A stretch of 64,000 nucleotides of DNA from Microbacterium dextranolyticum (GTDB taxonomy: Bacteria; Actinomycetota; Actinomycetes; Actinomycetales; Microbacteriaceae): the NCBI RefSeq assembly GCF_016907295.1, contig NZ_JAFBBR010000001.1, positions 1,426,001-1,490,000 of the forward strand. Reading direction: 5' to 3'. Position 1 is the stretch's first letter. Each line of letters begins with the position of its first letter. Positions 17,352 through 26,509 of this stretch are shown here, piece after piece. Both the position numbers and the translations under genes were made by a program. The notes beneath the pieces were generated by a model that was not told where the DNA came from, did no database searches, and saw only the letters and a program-made list of their open reading frames with translations.

Positions 17352-18620
17352 ATGGCTCGGATAGGTGAGAGCGCCGATCTGTTCAAATGTTCCTTCTGCG
17401 GCAAGAGCCAGAAGCAGGTCCAGCAGCTGATCGCCGGTCCCGGCGTATACATCTGCGACGAATGCGTCGAGTTGTGCAACGAGATCATCGAAGAGCGCAT
17501 GGCCGAGTCGGCCGATGGTGCGGTCGCCGAGTTCGACCTGCCCAAGCCCCGCGAGATCTACGCGTTCCTCGAGGAATACGTCGTCGGGCAGGATGCCGCC
17601 AAGAAGGCGCTGTCGGTCGCGGTATACAACCACTACAAGCGCGTCCGCGCGCACGGCACCCTGCAGCCGGCCGAGCAACGCGCCGACGAGGTCGAGATCG
17701 CCAAGAGCAACATCCTGCTGCTCGGCCCCACCGGTTGCGGTAAGACCTACCTCGCGCAGACGCTGGCGAAGCGCCTCAACGTGCCGTTTGCGGTGGCGGA
17801 TGCCACGGCGCTCACCGAGGCCGGATACGTCGGCGAAGACGTCGAGAACATCCTCCTGAAGCTGCTGCAGGCCGCGGACTTCGACGTCAAGCGCGCCGAG
17901 ACCGGCATCATCTACATCGACGAGGTCGACAAGATCGCCCGAAAGGCAGAGAACCCCTCCATCACGAGAGATGTCTCCGGCGAGGGGGTGCAGCAGGCGC
18001 TGCTGAAGATCCTCGAAGGCACCGTCGCCTCGGTGCCGCCGCAGGGCGGGCGCAAGCACCCGCATCAGGAGTTCATCCAGATCGACACGACGAATGTCCT
18101 CTTCATCGTCGCGGGCGCGTTCGCCGGACTCGAAGAGATCATCTCGTCGCGCGTCGGCAAGCACGGTGTCGGGTTCGGCGCGCCGCTGCAGCAGAAGGGC
18201 AAAGAGCTCGACCTGTTCAGCGAGGTCGAGCCGGAGGACCTGCACAAGTTCGGTCTCATCCCCGAGTTCATCGGTCGCCTGCCTGTCGTCACGTCGGTGG
18301 CCCCCCTCGACCAGACGGCGCTCATCGAGATCCTCACCGGGCCGAAGAACGCGTTCGTCAAGCAGTATCAGCGCATGTTCGAGCTCGACGGTGCACAGCT
18401 CGAGTTCGAGGACGATGCGCTGCGCGCCATCGCCGACCTCGCCGTGGCCCGCAAGACCGGAGCCCGAGGGCTGCGGGCGATCCTCGAAGACGTGCTGGGT
18501 CCGATCATGTTCGAGATCCCGTCGCTCGAGGACGTCGCGAAGGTCATCGTCACTCGGGCCGCCGTGACCGACGGCGCAGAGCCCACCCTGGTGCTGGAGC
18601 GCAAGCGCAAGAGCGCCTGA
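17352..18620 (+). CDS. clpX: ClpX ATP-dependent unfoldase, Clp protease ATPase subunit
   Basis: AAA+ unfoldase of 422 residues that feeds tagged or damaged proteins into ClpP1P2. The N-terminal zinc-binding domain has Cys13, Cys16, Cys35 and Cys38 (CSFCG...CDECVELC). Walker A GPTGCGKT, Walker [11 protein letters not shown], and a GFG loop (GVGFGAPLQ) near the ClpP-contacting region. Separated from clpP2 by about 195 bases with a hairpin and its own -10 element, so it can be expressed independently. Confidence 0.98.
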   Translation: MARIGESADLFKCSFCGKSQKQVQQLIAGPGVYICDECVELCNEIIEERMAESADGAVAEFDLPKPREIYAFLEEYVVGQDAAKKALSVAVYNHYKRVRAHGTLQPAEQRADEVEIAKSNILLLGPTGCGKTYLAQTLAKRLNVPFAVADATALTEAGYVGEDVENILLKLLQAADFDVKRAETGIIYIDEVDKIARKAENPSITRDVSGEGVQQALLKILEGTVASVPPQGGRKHPHQEFIQIDTTNVLFIVAGAFAGLEEIISSRVGKHGVGFGAPLQQKGKELDLFSEVEPEDLHKFGLIPEFIGRLPVVTSVAPLDQTALIEILTGPKNAFVKQYQRMFELDGAQLEFEDDALRAIADLAVARKTGARGLRAILEDVLGPIMFEIPSLEDVAKVIVTRAAVTDGAEPTLVLERKRKSA

Positions 18621-18685
18621 TCGCCGTGGCGTGGTGACAGCGCAGCCGGAGATCGCGGTTCCGCGAGGATGTCGGAGGCCCGCGC

Positions 18686-18691
18686 TAGCGT
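18686..18691 (+). promoter_or_regulatory. -10 element TAGCGT, leaderless start of the RibD-like gene
   Basis: TAGCGT, 7 bases, then ATG at 18699. Confidence 0.5.
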
Positions 18692-18698
18692 CCACGGC

Positions 18699-19283
18699 AT
18701 GACGCGCATCATCTTCGACACCGCCGTATCGCTCAACGGCTGGATCGCCGACGAGGGCAATTCGCTGGACTGGCTCCTCTCCCTCGAGGCGCCGATCGAC
18801 GCGGAGGTCGCGTTGTTCCCGGATGCCGACGTGTTGGTGGAGGGGTCGACCACGTACGAGTGGGTTCTCGACCACGAGGACCTTCTCGCCCGCCCTGAGA
18901 GGTGGCGGGCGCTCTACGGTGATCGGCCCATCTATGTCTTCACGACCCGTGAGCTGCCCGTGCCCCGCGGTGCGGACGTGCGGCTGCGGTCCGGCTCCGT
19001 CCTCGACGTGCTGGATGAGATACGCGTGGCGGCAGGTGAGGGGGATGTCTGGGTCGTGGGCGGGGGTGACCTCGCGGGCCAGTTCCTCGACGCCGGGGTG
19101 CTCGATGAGATCGCCGTCTCCATCGCGCCGGTGCTGCTCACCGGCGGTGCGCCGCTGCTCCCGCGTCGGCGGAGTGCTGACGGGCTCCGTCTGCGCTCCG
19201 CGCAGAGCGTGGGTCCGTTTGCCCGACTCGTCTACGAGGTCATCCGGGAGGCGACCGGCGGAGCGTGTCGCACGTCGCCGTGA
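18699..19283 (+). CDS. RibD C-terminal/dihydrofolate-reductase-like protein
   Basis: Oxidoreductase-like protein of 194 residues with the RibD C-terminal fold: N-terminal strand MTRIIFDTAVSLNGWIAD and the nucleotide-binding segment GDVWVVGGGDLAGQFLDAGVLDEI near the middle. The family is related to dihydrofolate reductase and riboflavin reductase; the actual substrate is unknown. The ATG at 18699 is chosen over one 30 bases upstream because a -10 element sits 7 bases before it and homologues begin at this point. Confidence 0.85.
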   Translation: MTRIIFDTAVSLNGWIADEGNSLDWLLSLEAPIDAEVALFPDADVLVEGSTTYEWVLDHEDLLARPERWRALYGDRPIYVFTTRELPVPRGADVRLRSGSVLDVLDEIRVAAGEGDVWVVGGGDLAGQFLDAGVLDEIAVSIAPVLLTGGAPLLPRRRSADGLRLRSAQSVGPFARLVYEVIREATGGACRTSP

Positions 19284-19311
19284 GCGCACAGGGGCGGGCG
19301 CCCACGGCGAC
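19274..19311. terminator. bidirectional hairpin between RibD-like gene and M3 peptidase
   Basis: GTCGCCGTG (19274-19282, overlapping the RibD-like stop) pairs perfectly with CACGGCGAC (19303-19311) between two convergent genes. Confidence 0.45.
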
Positions 19312-19317
19312 GGGCGT

Positions 19318-21369
19318 TCAGTCGCCGAGTCCGCGGCGTTTCAGCAGCGGCGCGATCTCGGCATCCCGCCCGCGGAAGTCGCGGTACGCCTCGAGCGGGT
19401 CTTTCGAGCCGCCGACGCCGAGAAGGCGCTCGCGGAACCGCCGGCCGTTCTCGCGCGTGAGGCCGCCGGTCTCGCCGAACCATTCGACGGTGTCGGCATC
19501 GAGGACCTCGCTCCAGATGTACGAGTAGTAGCCGGCGCTGTACCCGCCCGAGAAGATGTGCTTGAAGTACGTCGACGAGTACCGCGTCGGCACGGCCGGA
19601 TTGTCCAGACCGATGGCCGCCAGTGCGGATGCCTCGAATGCGGCGACGTCATCCACGGCCGCAGCGTCTTCCGCGCTCAGCGAATGCCAGGCCTGATCGA
19701 GCCAGGCCGCGGCGAGGTACTCGCTCGTCGCGAAGCCCTGGTTGAAGGCCTCCGATGCGCGCATCCGCTCGATGACGTCGGTGGGCAGCGCGTCTCCGGT
19801 CTCGATGTGCCTCGCGTAGTTCTCGAGGACCTCGGGCCACATGATCCACATCTCGTTGACCTGGCTCGGGAACTCCACGAAGTCGCGGAAGACGGCGGTC
19901 CCCGAGAAGTGCGGGTACGTCGTGACGGCGAACAGTCCGTGCAGCGCGTGGCCGAACTCGTGGAACAGCGTCGTCACCTCGTCGAGGGTGAGAAGCGTCG
20001 GGCCCGTCGCGGGCCGGGGTACGTTCAGGTTGTTGACGACGACCGGCGCGGTCCCGCGCAGGCGGGACTGCGCGACCAGGGAGTTCATCCAGGCACCACC
20101 CTGCTTCGTGTCGCGGGTGTACAGATCGAGGATGAACAGCCCGAGCGGCGAACCGTCGGCGTTGGATACTTCGAACACGCGCGCATCGGGATGATATGCG
20201 ACAAGATCGGTGCGCTCGTCGAAGGTGATGCCGTACAGCGACGTCGCGGCGAAGAAGACGCCGTCGCGCAGCACGCGCTCGGCCTCGAACCATGGTCGGA
20301 GGGCAGCGGTGTCGATGTCGTAGGTCGCCGCGCGCACCTTCTCGGTGACGTACGCCCAATCGTGCGCCTCGACCGGGAACGGCACCGGTTCGGTGTCGTC
20401 GACGATCTGCTGCAGCGCGGTCTGCTCACGGCGTGCGTTGGCGGCGGCCGGTACGGCGAGCCGTCGGAGCATGGTCTGCACGGCCTCCGGGGTACCCGCG
20501 GTCTCGTCCGAGGTGACGTACGCCGCGTGTGAGGCCGCGCCCAGCAGTTCCGCGCGTTCGGCGCGGAGCCGAACGATCTCGAGCACGGTGTCGCGGTTGT
20601 CGTTCGGTCCGCCCCGTGACGCGCGTGAGCGCGACGCCTCGAGGAGGCGGGCACGGCTGTCGCGTCGGGTGAGGCGGGACAGATAGGGATGTCCGGTGAA
20701 CAGGGTCAGGGTGACGACGTACGCGCCGTCGTGACCGCGATCGGTCGCGGCCTGCGCGGCAGCCGACAGGGCGCCGTCATCCAGCCCGTCGAGCTCGTCG
20801 GCCGTCTCGAACAGCACGGCGAGATCGTTCGTATCGGCGAGCAGGTGCTTCTCGAAGGTGCTGCTGAGGGTCGCGAGTCGCGCGTTGAGGTCGCTGAGTC
20901 GTGCTTTCGCCTCGTCGTCGAGAGCGGCGCCGGCATGCGTCATCTCGCGGAACCGGCGCTCGACGAGGTAGCGGTCCTCGCCGGTGAGGCCGAGCTCGTC
21001 GAGCCGGTCGTGCACGGACTTCACGCGCTGGTAGAGGGCGGCGTCCAGCTGCACCGCGTCGTGATGGGCAGACACCAACGGAGCGAGTCTCTCGTCGATC
21101 TCCTGGATCTCCGGAGTGCCATCGGCCGACGACACGGTGTAGAAGGCGCGCGCAACGCGGTCGAGCAGTTCCCCCGAACGTTCGAGAGCGACCATCGTGT
21201 TCTCGAACGTGGGCATCGACCTCACCCGCGTGATCGCCGCGATCTCTCGGCGCTGCTGCGCGAATGCTTCGTCGAACGCAGGCAGATAGTGCTCGGGGCG
21301 GATGGCCGCATAGTCCGGAAGTGCGTAGGGGAGGGTGGGGGGTGTCAGGAGGGGGTTTTCTGCGGCCAT
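19318..21369 (-). CDS. M3-family metallopeptidase (peptidyl-dipeptidase Dcp-like)
   Basis: Zinc oligopeptidase of 683 residues, the usual length for Dcp/OpdA enzymes, that trims peptides left by proteases. Zinc motif HEFGH at about 468-472 in TLFHEFGHALHGLFAV, and the third-ligand helix in FRDFVEFPSQVNE. The C-terminal segment YYSYIWSEVLDADTVEWF is diagnostic of M3 dipeptidases. It is predicted cytoplasmic (no signal peptide) and could work downstream of ClpXP with PepN. The mRNA is predicted leaderless from TAGGCT at 21376-21381. Confidence 0.95.
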   Translation of the reverse strand: MAAENPLLTPPTLPYALPDYAAIRPEHYLPAFDEAFAQQRREIAAITRVRSMPTFENTMVALERSGELLDRVARAFYTVSSADGTPEIQEIDERLAPLVSAHHDAVQLDAALYQRVKSVHDRLDELGLTGEDRYLVERRFREMTHAGAALDDEAKARLSDLNARLATLSSTFEKHLLADTNDLAVLFETADELDGLDDGALSAAAQAATDRGHDGAYVVTLTLFTGHPYLSRLTRRDSRARLLEASRSRASRGGPNDNRDTVLEIVRLRAERAELLGAASHAAYVTSDETAGTPEAVQTMLRRLAVPAAANARREQTALQQIVDDTEPVPFPVEAHDWAYVTEKVRAATYDIDTAALRPWFEAERVLRDGVFFAATSLYGITFDERTDLVAYHPDARVFEVSNADGSPLGLFILDLYTRDTKQGGAWMNSLVAQSRLRGTAPVVVNNLNVPRPATGPTLLTLDEVTTLFHEFGHALHGLFAVTTYPHFSGTAVFRDFVEFPSQVNEMWIMWPEVLENYARHIETGDALPTDVIERMRASEAFNQGFATSEYLAAAWLDQAWHSLSAEDAAAVDDVAAFEASALAAIGLDNPAVPTRYSSTYFKHIFSGGYSAGYYSYIWSEVLDADTVEWFGETGGLTRENGRRFRERLLGVGGSKDPLEAYRDFRGRDAEIAPLLKRRGLGD

Positions 21370-21375
21370 GCATCC

Positions 21376-21381
21376 AGCCTA
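21376..21381 (-). promoter_or_regulatory. -10 element TAGGCT, leaderless start of the M3 peptidase
   Basis: Minus-strand TAGGCT followed by exactly 6 bases and the ATG at 21369. Confidence 0.6.
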
Positions 21382-21406
21382 GGCCTGAACAATGAAAAGA
21401 AATGCT

Positions 21407-21438
21407 TGCAAAGAATGCGTTGCATAACTATCTTTGCA
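21407..21438. promoter_or_regulatory. candidate operator of the ArsR-MFS pair
   Basis: TGCAAAG (21407-21413) and CTTTGCA (21432-21438) form a 7-bp inverted repeat around a shorter ATGC-GTT-GCAT palindrome (21415-21425). It covers the -10 element and touches the start codon of the regulator. The stretch is unusually AT-rich for this chromosome. Confidence 0.45.
21429..21434 (+). promoter_or_regulatory. -10 element TATCTT, leaderless start of the ArsR-MFS operon
   Basis: TATCTT, exactly 6 bases, then ATG at 21441. Confidence 0.55.
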
Positions 21439-21440
21439 CC

Positions 21441-22061
21441 ATGACATCCCACGACGCCGCTCCGGAGCAGTTCGACTCAGCCCGGCAGGATCGACAGCTC
21501 GACACGGGCGCGCTCCGCGCCCTCGCGCACCCCCTGCGAATCGAGATCTACGACCTTCTCTCGCAGCGCGGACCGCAGACGGCGAGCTCGCTGGCGGCCA
21601 TGACGGGGGAGTCGTCGGGCGCGACGAGTTACCACCTGCGCGAATTGGCCAAGCACGAGCTGATCCGCGAGGTCGACGGACGCGGAACCGGTCGGGAGCG
21701 CTGGTGGGAGCGCCCGACGGGCGGGGTCTCGCTCACCAATCCCGAGGCGCTGAGGACTCCGGCGGGCAAGGCTGCCACACAGCTCGTGATGAGCGAGTTC
21801 CTGACGCGCAGACACCAGCAGCTGATGCGCTATGTGAATGAGGCCCTTCTGTCCGCGGAGGCGCTGGACGAGTCCGAGGCGATGATCGCGACCTCGACGC
21901 TCCGACTGACACGGGAGCAGACCGAGGAGCTTTCGACCGAGCTTCGTGCCCTCATCACGCGCTTCAGCGATCTGTACCGTGACCAGGAGGGCGATGGCGT
22001 GCGGGTCGTCAGCGTCCGTACCGATGTCTTCCCCCTTCCCGAGGGTGGGGTCGGATCATGA
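21441..22061 (+). CDS. ArsR-type helix-turn-helix regulator of the MFS gene
   Basis: Winged-helix regulator of 206 residues: [23 protein letters not shown] leads into the recognition helix region [20 protein letters not shown]-terminal helical domain of about 100 residues ([20 protein letters not shown]...) is longer than in metal-sensing ArsR proteins and resembles regulators of drug or metabolite exporters. The ATG at 21441 fits the leaderless promoter. Its stop overlaps the MFS start (ATGA), so it likely controls that exporter and itself. Confidence 0.88.
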   Translation: MTSHDAAPEQFDSARQDRQLDTGALRALAHPLRIEIYDLLSQRGPQTASSLAAMTGESSGATSYHLRELAKHELIREVDGRGTGRERWWERPTGGVSLTNPEALRTPAGKAATQLVMSEFLTRRHQQLMRYVNEALLSAEALDESEAMIATSTLRLTREQTEELSTELRALITRFSDLYRDQEGDGVRVVSVRTDVFPLPEGGVGS

Positions 22062-23338
22062 GCGCATCGTCGGTGTTGGCCACCGGCTCGGCGCCGACTC
22101 CGCCGAACGAGAGCGCGCGGCGCCCGCTGGGCCGGGGTTTTCGGACGCTCTGGTCGGCGGCCGTGTTCAGCAATCTCGCCGACGGGCTCGGCCGCACCGC
22201 CGTCCCCCTCGTAGCCATCACCCTCACCTCCGATCCCTTCGTCATCTCCGTGCTGACAGCACTCGCGTTCGTGCCGTGGCTGCTGTTCGGTCTGCCGGCC
22301 GGCATGATCGTGGACCGTCTGGACCGGCGCTACGTCATGGCATCCGCCAACGTCATCCGCGGTGGTGTGGCGCTCTGGCTGGCAATCCTCGGTGCCTCGG
22401 GAGAGCTCGCCCTGTGGGCGCTGTTCGTCGGCACGCTGATCTTCGGGCTCGGTGAGACGCTGTTCGACAACGCCACCAATGCCGTGATCCCGGGCGTCGT
22501 CGCTCGCGACCAGCTCGACCGGGCGAACGGCTGGATCCAGGCGGCACAGGGGACGGTCGACAACTTCGTCGCGGCGCCCATCGCCGGTGTGCTGTTCTCC
22601 GTCTCCCTCGCGCTGCCGCTGTGGATCGGGTCGGCCGGCTACCTCGTGCCTGTCGTTCTCGCGGTCCTGCTGCCCCTCTCGGCCGCGCGCTCCGTCAGCA
22701 CGGCGCCCCGATCGTCGACCGATTCCACCTCGCCCGTCAGCACCCGGAGTGCGCTCGCGCATCTGTGGGGTCACCGCTACCTGCGCGCGATGGTGGTGTT
22801 CACCTCGCTCACCGGCAGCGCGCTCTCGTTCGCTCAGGCGGCGCTCGTCCTCTTCTTCGTCGACACGATGGCCGTGCCCGCAGCAGGCATCGGCTTCGTG
22901 ACGGCGGGCATCGGCATCGGAGCTCTGTGCGGCTCGCTCCTCTCGCCCCGCCTCGTCGCACGGTGGGGCCGTGGGCCGGTGATGCTCGCTGCAACATTCA
23001 CCGGCGGCGTCGGAATGCTGCTGACGGGACTGGCGCCCTCGGTGTGGACGGCCGTGCTCACCTTCGCCCTCGCCGCCTGCACAGTCTCGATCTGGAACGT
23101 TCCGTGGGGGAGCCTTCGCCAGCAGATCGTGCCCGCTCAGATGTTCGGCCGCGTCCTCGGCGTGATCCGCACGGTCACGTGGGGGCTGTTCCCCGTCGCG
23201 ACCCTGCTCGGCGGTCTGGTCGCTCGTGTCGACCTGCGGCTGCCGTTCCTCATCGGCGGGGTCGTGACGTCGCTCGTCGCGCTCGCCGGCGCGCGACTAT
23301 TGGTGACGGGCACGCGCCGGGCCGGCGCCGAGCGCTGA
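22058..23338 (+). CDS. MFS transporter (enterobactin/macrolide exporter-like)
   Basis: Twelve-helix major facilitator of 426 residues. It begins [24 protein letters not shown] and carries the motif-A-like loop [17 protein letters not shown] between helices 2 and 3; this group (MFS_3) exports macrolides or siderophores. Coupled to the ArsR gene by a 4-base overlap. It ends 16 bases before the convergent small gene after valS. The transported compound is not known. Confidence 0.9.
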   Translation: MSASSVLATGSAPTPPNESARRPLGRGFRTLWSAAVFSNLADGLGRTAVPLVAITLTSDPFVISVLTALAFVPWLLFGLPAGMIVDRLDRRYVMASANVIRGGVALWLAILGASGELALWALFVGTLIFGLGETLFDNATNAVIPGVVARDQLDRANGWIQAAQGTVDNFVAAPIAGVLFSVSLALPLWIGSAGYLVPVVLAVLLPLSAARSVSTAPRSSTDSTSPVSTRSALAHLWGHRYLRAMVVFTSLTGSALSFAQAALVLFFVDTMAVPAAGIGFVTAGIGIGALCGSLLSPRLVARWGRGPVMLAATFTGGVGMLLTGLAPSVWTAVLTFALAACTVSIWNVPWGSLRQQIVPAQMFGRVLGVIRTVTWGLFPVATLLGGLVARVDLRLPFLIGGVVTSLVALAGARLLVTGTRRAGAER

Positions 23339-23354
23339 GACCGCGAGCGTCTCG

Positions 23355-23603
23355 TCAGGCGAAGTCGTCGTCTTCGTCGTGACGCACCGACACCGAACCA
23401 TCCGCGCCGAGCTCCACGATGACGCCGGTGTCGAGTTCGGCGACCGGCCGGCCTTCGAGGAAGGTCAGCGTCCACCGGGGGCGTGGCTGCCCGAGGTCGT
23501 CGTCCGGGAGGGCGCGGTCCACCGCGGCGATCTGCGGGCGGATCGCCGCGGGCACGGCCGCAGGAGGCTCGTCGCCGCTCGTCCAGCGTGTGCCGAGCTG
23601 CAT
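23355..23603 (-). CDS. small conserved hypothetical protein downstream of valS
   Basis: Predicted protein of 82 residues, MQLGTRWTSGDEPPAAVP..., ending in the very acidic RHDEDDDFA. I do not recognise a named domain. It has a proline/alanine-rich first half and a compact beta-rich second half (RWTLTFLEGRPVAELDTGVIVELGADG). The ATG follows the valS stop with one base between, so it is translated from the valS message. It has no membrane segment and no cysteines. Confidence 0.75.
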   Translation of the reverse strand: MQLGTRWTSGDEPPAAVPAAIRPQIAAVDRALPDDDLGQPRPRWTLTFLEGRPVAELDTGVIVELGADGSVSVRHDEDDDFA

Positions 23604-23604
23604 C

Positions 23605-26190
23605 TCAGGCCTCCGGCGCGAGTTCGACGGAGTCGACCGTGAGGCCGACCGAGCGGGACTCGTCGGTGTGGATCGCGAGCTCAGCGATCCGGCCCACGGC
23701 CTTGAGGTCTCCCTCGGCGACGCGCAGCAGATCGGCGGTCACAGGATCGGCCGTGAGGCTGAGCCGCGCGACGGGCGTCTTCTGCGAGGCCTTCGCCTCG
23801 GTCTTCGCCCGGCGGATGCCGATCAGCGCCTCGCTGGCGACGCTCAGCACGCGCTCGTCGCCCCAGCCGCCGCGAGGGGCGGGCCATTCGGCGGTGTGGA
23901 TGGACCCGTCCTCGAACCACGACCAGGCCTCTTCCGCGGCGAACGCGAGCACGGGCGCGAGGAGGCGCAGGAGCGTCGACAGCGCCAGGCGCAGTGCGAG
24001 GGCGGCAGATGCCTGATCCGCGTCGGTCTGGTTGTACGCGCGCTCCTTGACGAGCTCGAGGTAGTCGTCGCAGAACGTCCAGAAGAACGCCTCGGTGACT
24101 TCCAGCGCCCGCGCGTGGTCGTACGCCTCGAACGCCTTCGTCGCGTCGGCGACCACCCGGTCGAGGGTCGTGAGCATCGCGGCATCCAGTGCGTGGGTCA
24201 CCTCCGCCCCGTCGGGGACGGGGAAGGACAGCACGAACTTCGCCGCGTTCAGCACCTTGATCGCGAGGCGCCGGCCGATCTTCACCTGTGTCGGATTCTG
24301 CGGGTCGAACGCCGCATCCGCCCCGAGCCGGCTGGAGGCCGCCCAGTAGCGCACCGCGTCGGTGCCGTGCTGGTCGAGGATGTCGGCGGGGGTGACGACG
24401 TTGCCCTTCGACTTCGACATCTTCTTGCGGTCGGGGTCGACGATGAAGCCGCTGATGGCGGCGTCGCTCCACGGAGCGCGGCCGTCTTCGAGGGCGGAGC
24501 GCACCATCGTCGAGAAGAGCCAGGTGCGGATGATGTCCTGGCCCTGCGGGCGCAGGTCGAAGGGAGCCACGAGGTTCCACAGCTCGTCGTCGCGCTGCCA
24601 GCCGCCCGCCAACTGCGGGGTGAGGGAAGACGTCGCCCAGGTATCGAAGATGTCCTTCTCGCCCTCGAAGCCGCCGGGAACCCCGCGCTGCGACTCGTCG
24701 AAGCCGGGAGCGGTGTCGGTCGTCGGGTCGACGGGCAGCGCCGCCACATCGGCAGTGATGACGCCGCCCTCGATGCGGTCGCCGTTCTCGTCCAGCGGGT
24801 ACCAGACCGGGATCGGCACGCCGAAGAAGCGCTGGCGGCTGATCAGCCAGTCGCCGGTGAGGCCGTTGGTCCAGTTCTCGTAGCGCACGCGCATGAAGTC
24901 CGGATGCCAGTCCATGCCCTGCCCGAGCTCGATGAGCTTCTCGCGGAACGCGGCATCCCGGGCGCCGTTGCGCAGGTACCACTGCCGCGTCGAGACGATC
25001 TCGAGGGCGCGATCGCCCTTCTCGTAGAACTTCACGGGGTGGCTGAACGGCTTCGACACCTCGAGCAGCTCGCCCGAGGCCTCGAGCAGCTCGACCATCT
25101 TCTTCTTGGCGCTGAAGACCGTGAGTCCGGCGATCTCGGCATAGGCCGCCGTTGCGGCATCCGTCTGGAGGGCGTCCGGCGCCTCGGCGAGGATACGCCC
25201 GTCCTTGCCGAGGATCGTGCGGTTGGGGAGGTCCAGCTCGCGCCACCAGATGATGTCGGTCACGTCGCCGAAGGTGCAGACCATCGCGATGCCCGAGCCC
25301 TTGTCCTGCTGCGCGAGCGGGTGGGCGAGCACCGGCACCTCGACGTCGAAGACGGGCGTGCGCACGGTCGTGCCGAAGTACGGCTGGTAGCGCTCGTCGC
25401 CGGGGTTTGCCACGAGGGCGACGCAGGCGGCGAGCAGCTCGGGTCGCGTCGTCTCGATGTGGATGTCGCCCGAACCATCGGTCTTGTGGAACGCCAGACG
25501 GTGGTACGACGCCTGCTGCTCGCGGTCCTCGAGCTCGGCCTGCGCGATCGCGGAGCGGAAGTCGATGTCCCACAGCGTCGGGGCCATCGCCTGGTAGGCC
25601 TCGCCGCGCTCGAGGTTCCGCAGGAACGCGAGCTGGCTCGTCCGGATCGTGTCATCGGAGATCGTGCGGTAGGTCTGCGTCCAGTCGACCGACAGGCCGA
25701 GCTGGCGGAAGACGTCTTCGAAGGCCTTCTCGTCCTCGATGGTCAGCGCCTCGCACAGCTCGATGAAGTTGCGACGGCTGATCGGCACCTGGTCGGCAGG
25801 CTTCAGGCTCTTGGCATCACCGTGGAACGGCGGCTCGAAGTCGGGGTCGTAGGAAAGCGAGGTGTCGCAGCGCACGCCGTAGTAGTTCTGCACGCGGCGC
25901 TCGGTCGGCAGGCCGTTGTCGTCCCAGCCCATCGGGTAGAACACGGTCTTGCCGCGCATGCGCTCGAAACGGGTCTTCACATCGGTGTGGGTGTAGCTGA
26001 AGACGTGGCCGATGTGGAGGCTGCCCGACGCGGTCGGCGGGGGAGTGTCGACCGAGAAGACACCCGCGCGACCCTTCGCCTTGGCGGCGTCGCGGTCGAA
26101 CAGGTACGTGCCGGCGGCACTCCACGCGGCATCCCACTTCTGCTCGAGGCCTTCCAGGGCGGGCTTGTCGGGAATCTGCGCGTTCGACAT
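23605..26190 (-). CDS. valS: valyl-tRNA synthetase
   Basis: Class I aminoacyl-tRNA synthetase of 861 residues. The HIGH motif is in TASGSLHIGHVFSYTHTD (residues about 50-67) and KMSKSKGN at about 590. The inserted editing domain that deacylates Thr-tRNA lies between. The active-site form PPPTASGS and the absence of a long C-terminal coiled coil place it with the archaeal-like valyl enzymes used by many actinobacteria. The ATG has GGAG four bases upstream; transcription probably starts near 26246. Followed by the 82-residue gene. Confidence 0.97.
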   Translation of the reverse strand: MSNAQIPDKPALEGLEQKWDAAWSAAGTYLFDRDAAKAKGRAGVFSVDTPPPTASGSLHIGHVFSYTHTDVKTRFERMRGKTVFYPMGWDDNGLPTERRVQNYYGVRCDTSLSYDPDFEPPFHGDAKSLKPADQVPISRRNFIELCEALTIEDEKAFEDVFRQLGLSVDWTQTYRTISDDTIRTSQLAFLRNLERGEAYQAMAPTLWDIDFRSAIAQAELEDREQQASYHRLAFHKTDGSGDIHIETTRPELLAACVALVANPGDERYQPYFGTTVRTPVFDVEVPVLAHPLAQQDKGSGIAMVCTFGDVTDIIWWRELDLPNRTILGKDGRILAEAPDALQTDAATAAYAEIAGLTVFSAKKKMVELLEASGELLEVSKPFSHPVKFYEKGDRALEIVSTRQWYLRNGARDAAFREKLIELGQGMDWHPDFMRVRYENWTNGLTGDWLISRQRFFGVPIPVWYPLDENGDRIEGGVITADVAALPVDPTTDTAPGFDESQRGVPGGFEGEKDIFDTWATSSLTPQLAGGWQRDDELWNLVAPFDLRPQGQDIIRTWLFSTMVRSALEDGRAPWSDAAISGFIVDPDRKKMSKSKGNVVTPADILDQHGTDAVRYWAASSRLGADAAFDPQNPTQVKIGRRLAIKVLNAAKFVLSFPVPDGAEVTHALDAAMLTTLDRVVADATKAFEAYDHARALEVTEAFFWTFCDDYLELVKERAYNQTDADQASAALALRLALSTLLRLLAPVLAFAAEEAWSWFEDGSIHTAEWPAPRGGWGDERVLSVASEALIGIRRAKTEAKASQKTPVARLSLTADPVTADLLRVAEGDLKAVGRIAELAIHTDESRSVGLTVDSVELAPEA

Positions 26191-26329
26191 GGGTCTCCTC
26201 GAGCGATATGTGCGGCACCGTGTGAGCGTGCCTGAGTGTGTGGGTGCCCAGAAGTCTACCCGCGCCGCGGCCCTGGGCGCGGCGGATGCCCCGCAGGGCG
26301 GACTGTGTCGTGGGGCGGGTGGTGCGGCG
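26191..26329. other. valS leader and intergenic DNA
   Basis: Holds the valS leader and its -10 element; otherwise I see no gene. The 319-base gap up to the DUF559 gene is completed by the palindromic element at 26330-26409 and about 100 bases without a recognised signal. Confidence 0.4.
26253..26258 (-). promoter_or_regulatory. -10 element TAGACT for valS
   Basis: Minus-strand TAGACT; the start would be near 26246 and the leader about 56 bases, with GGAG before the ATG. No convincing -35. Confidence 0.4.
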
Positions 26330-26409
26330 TCGGATGCCGAGGAGGTGGCGGATTCTGAGGGCGAGATCCCGGCATCGGCTCCTCAGATCGCGTCACTTCC
26401 TCGGCATCC
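26330..26409. repeat. palindromic element copy 1 (upstream of DUF559 gene)
   Basis: Imperfect palindrome with arms of about 30 bases and a 20-base loop. The left arm begins CGGATGCCGAGGAGGTGGCG; the right arm ends TTCCTCGGCATCCG. Its last 32 bases are shared, with a few changes, by copies 2 and 3. Confidence 0.75.
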
Positions 26410-26509
26410 GTCGCACATCGCCTCCTCCACAACAGTCTGTTCTCGGTTGTGGCTCACAGATGTGCCCGCGCCACAGAGCGCCGGGGCGCGTTCGGGCCAC
26501 AGTCGGGTG

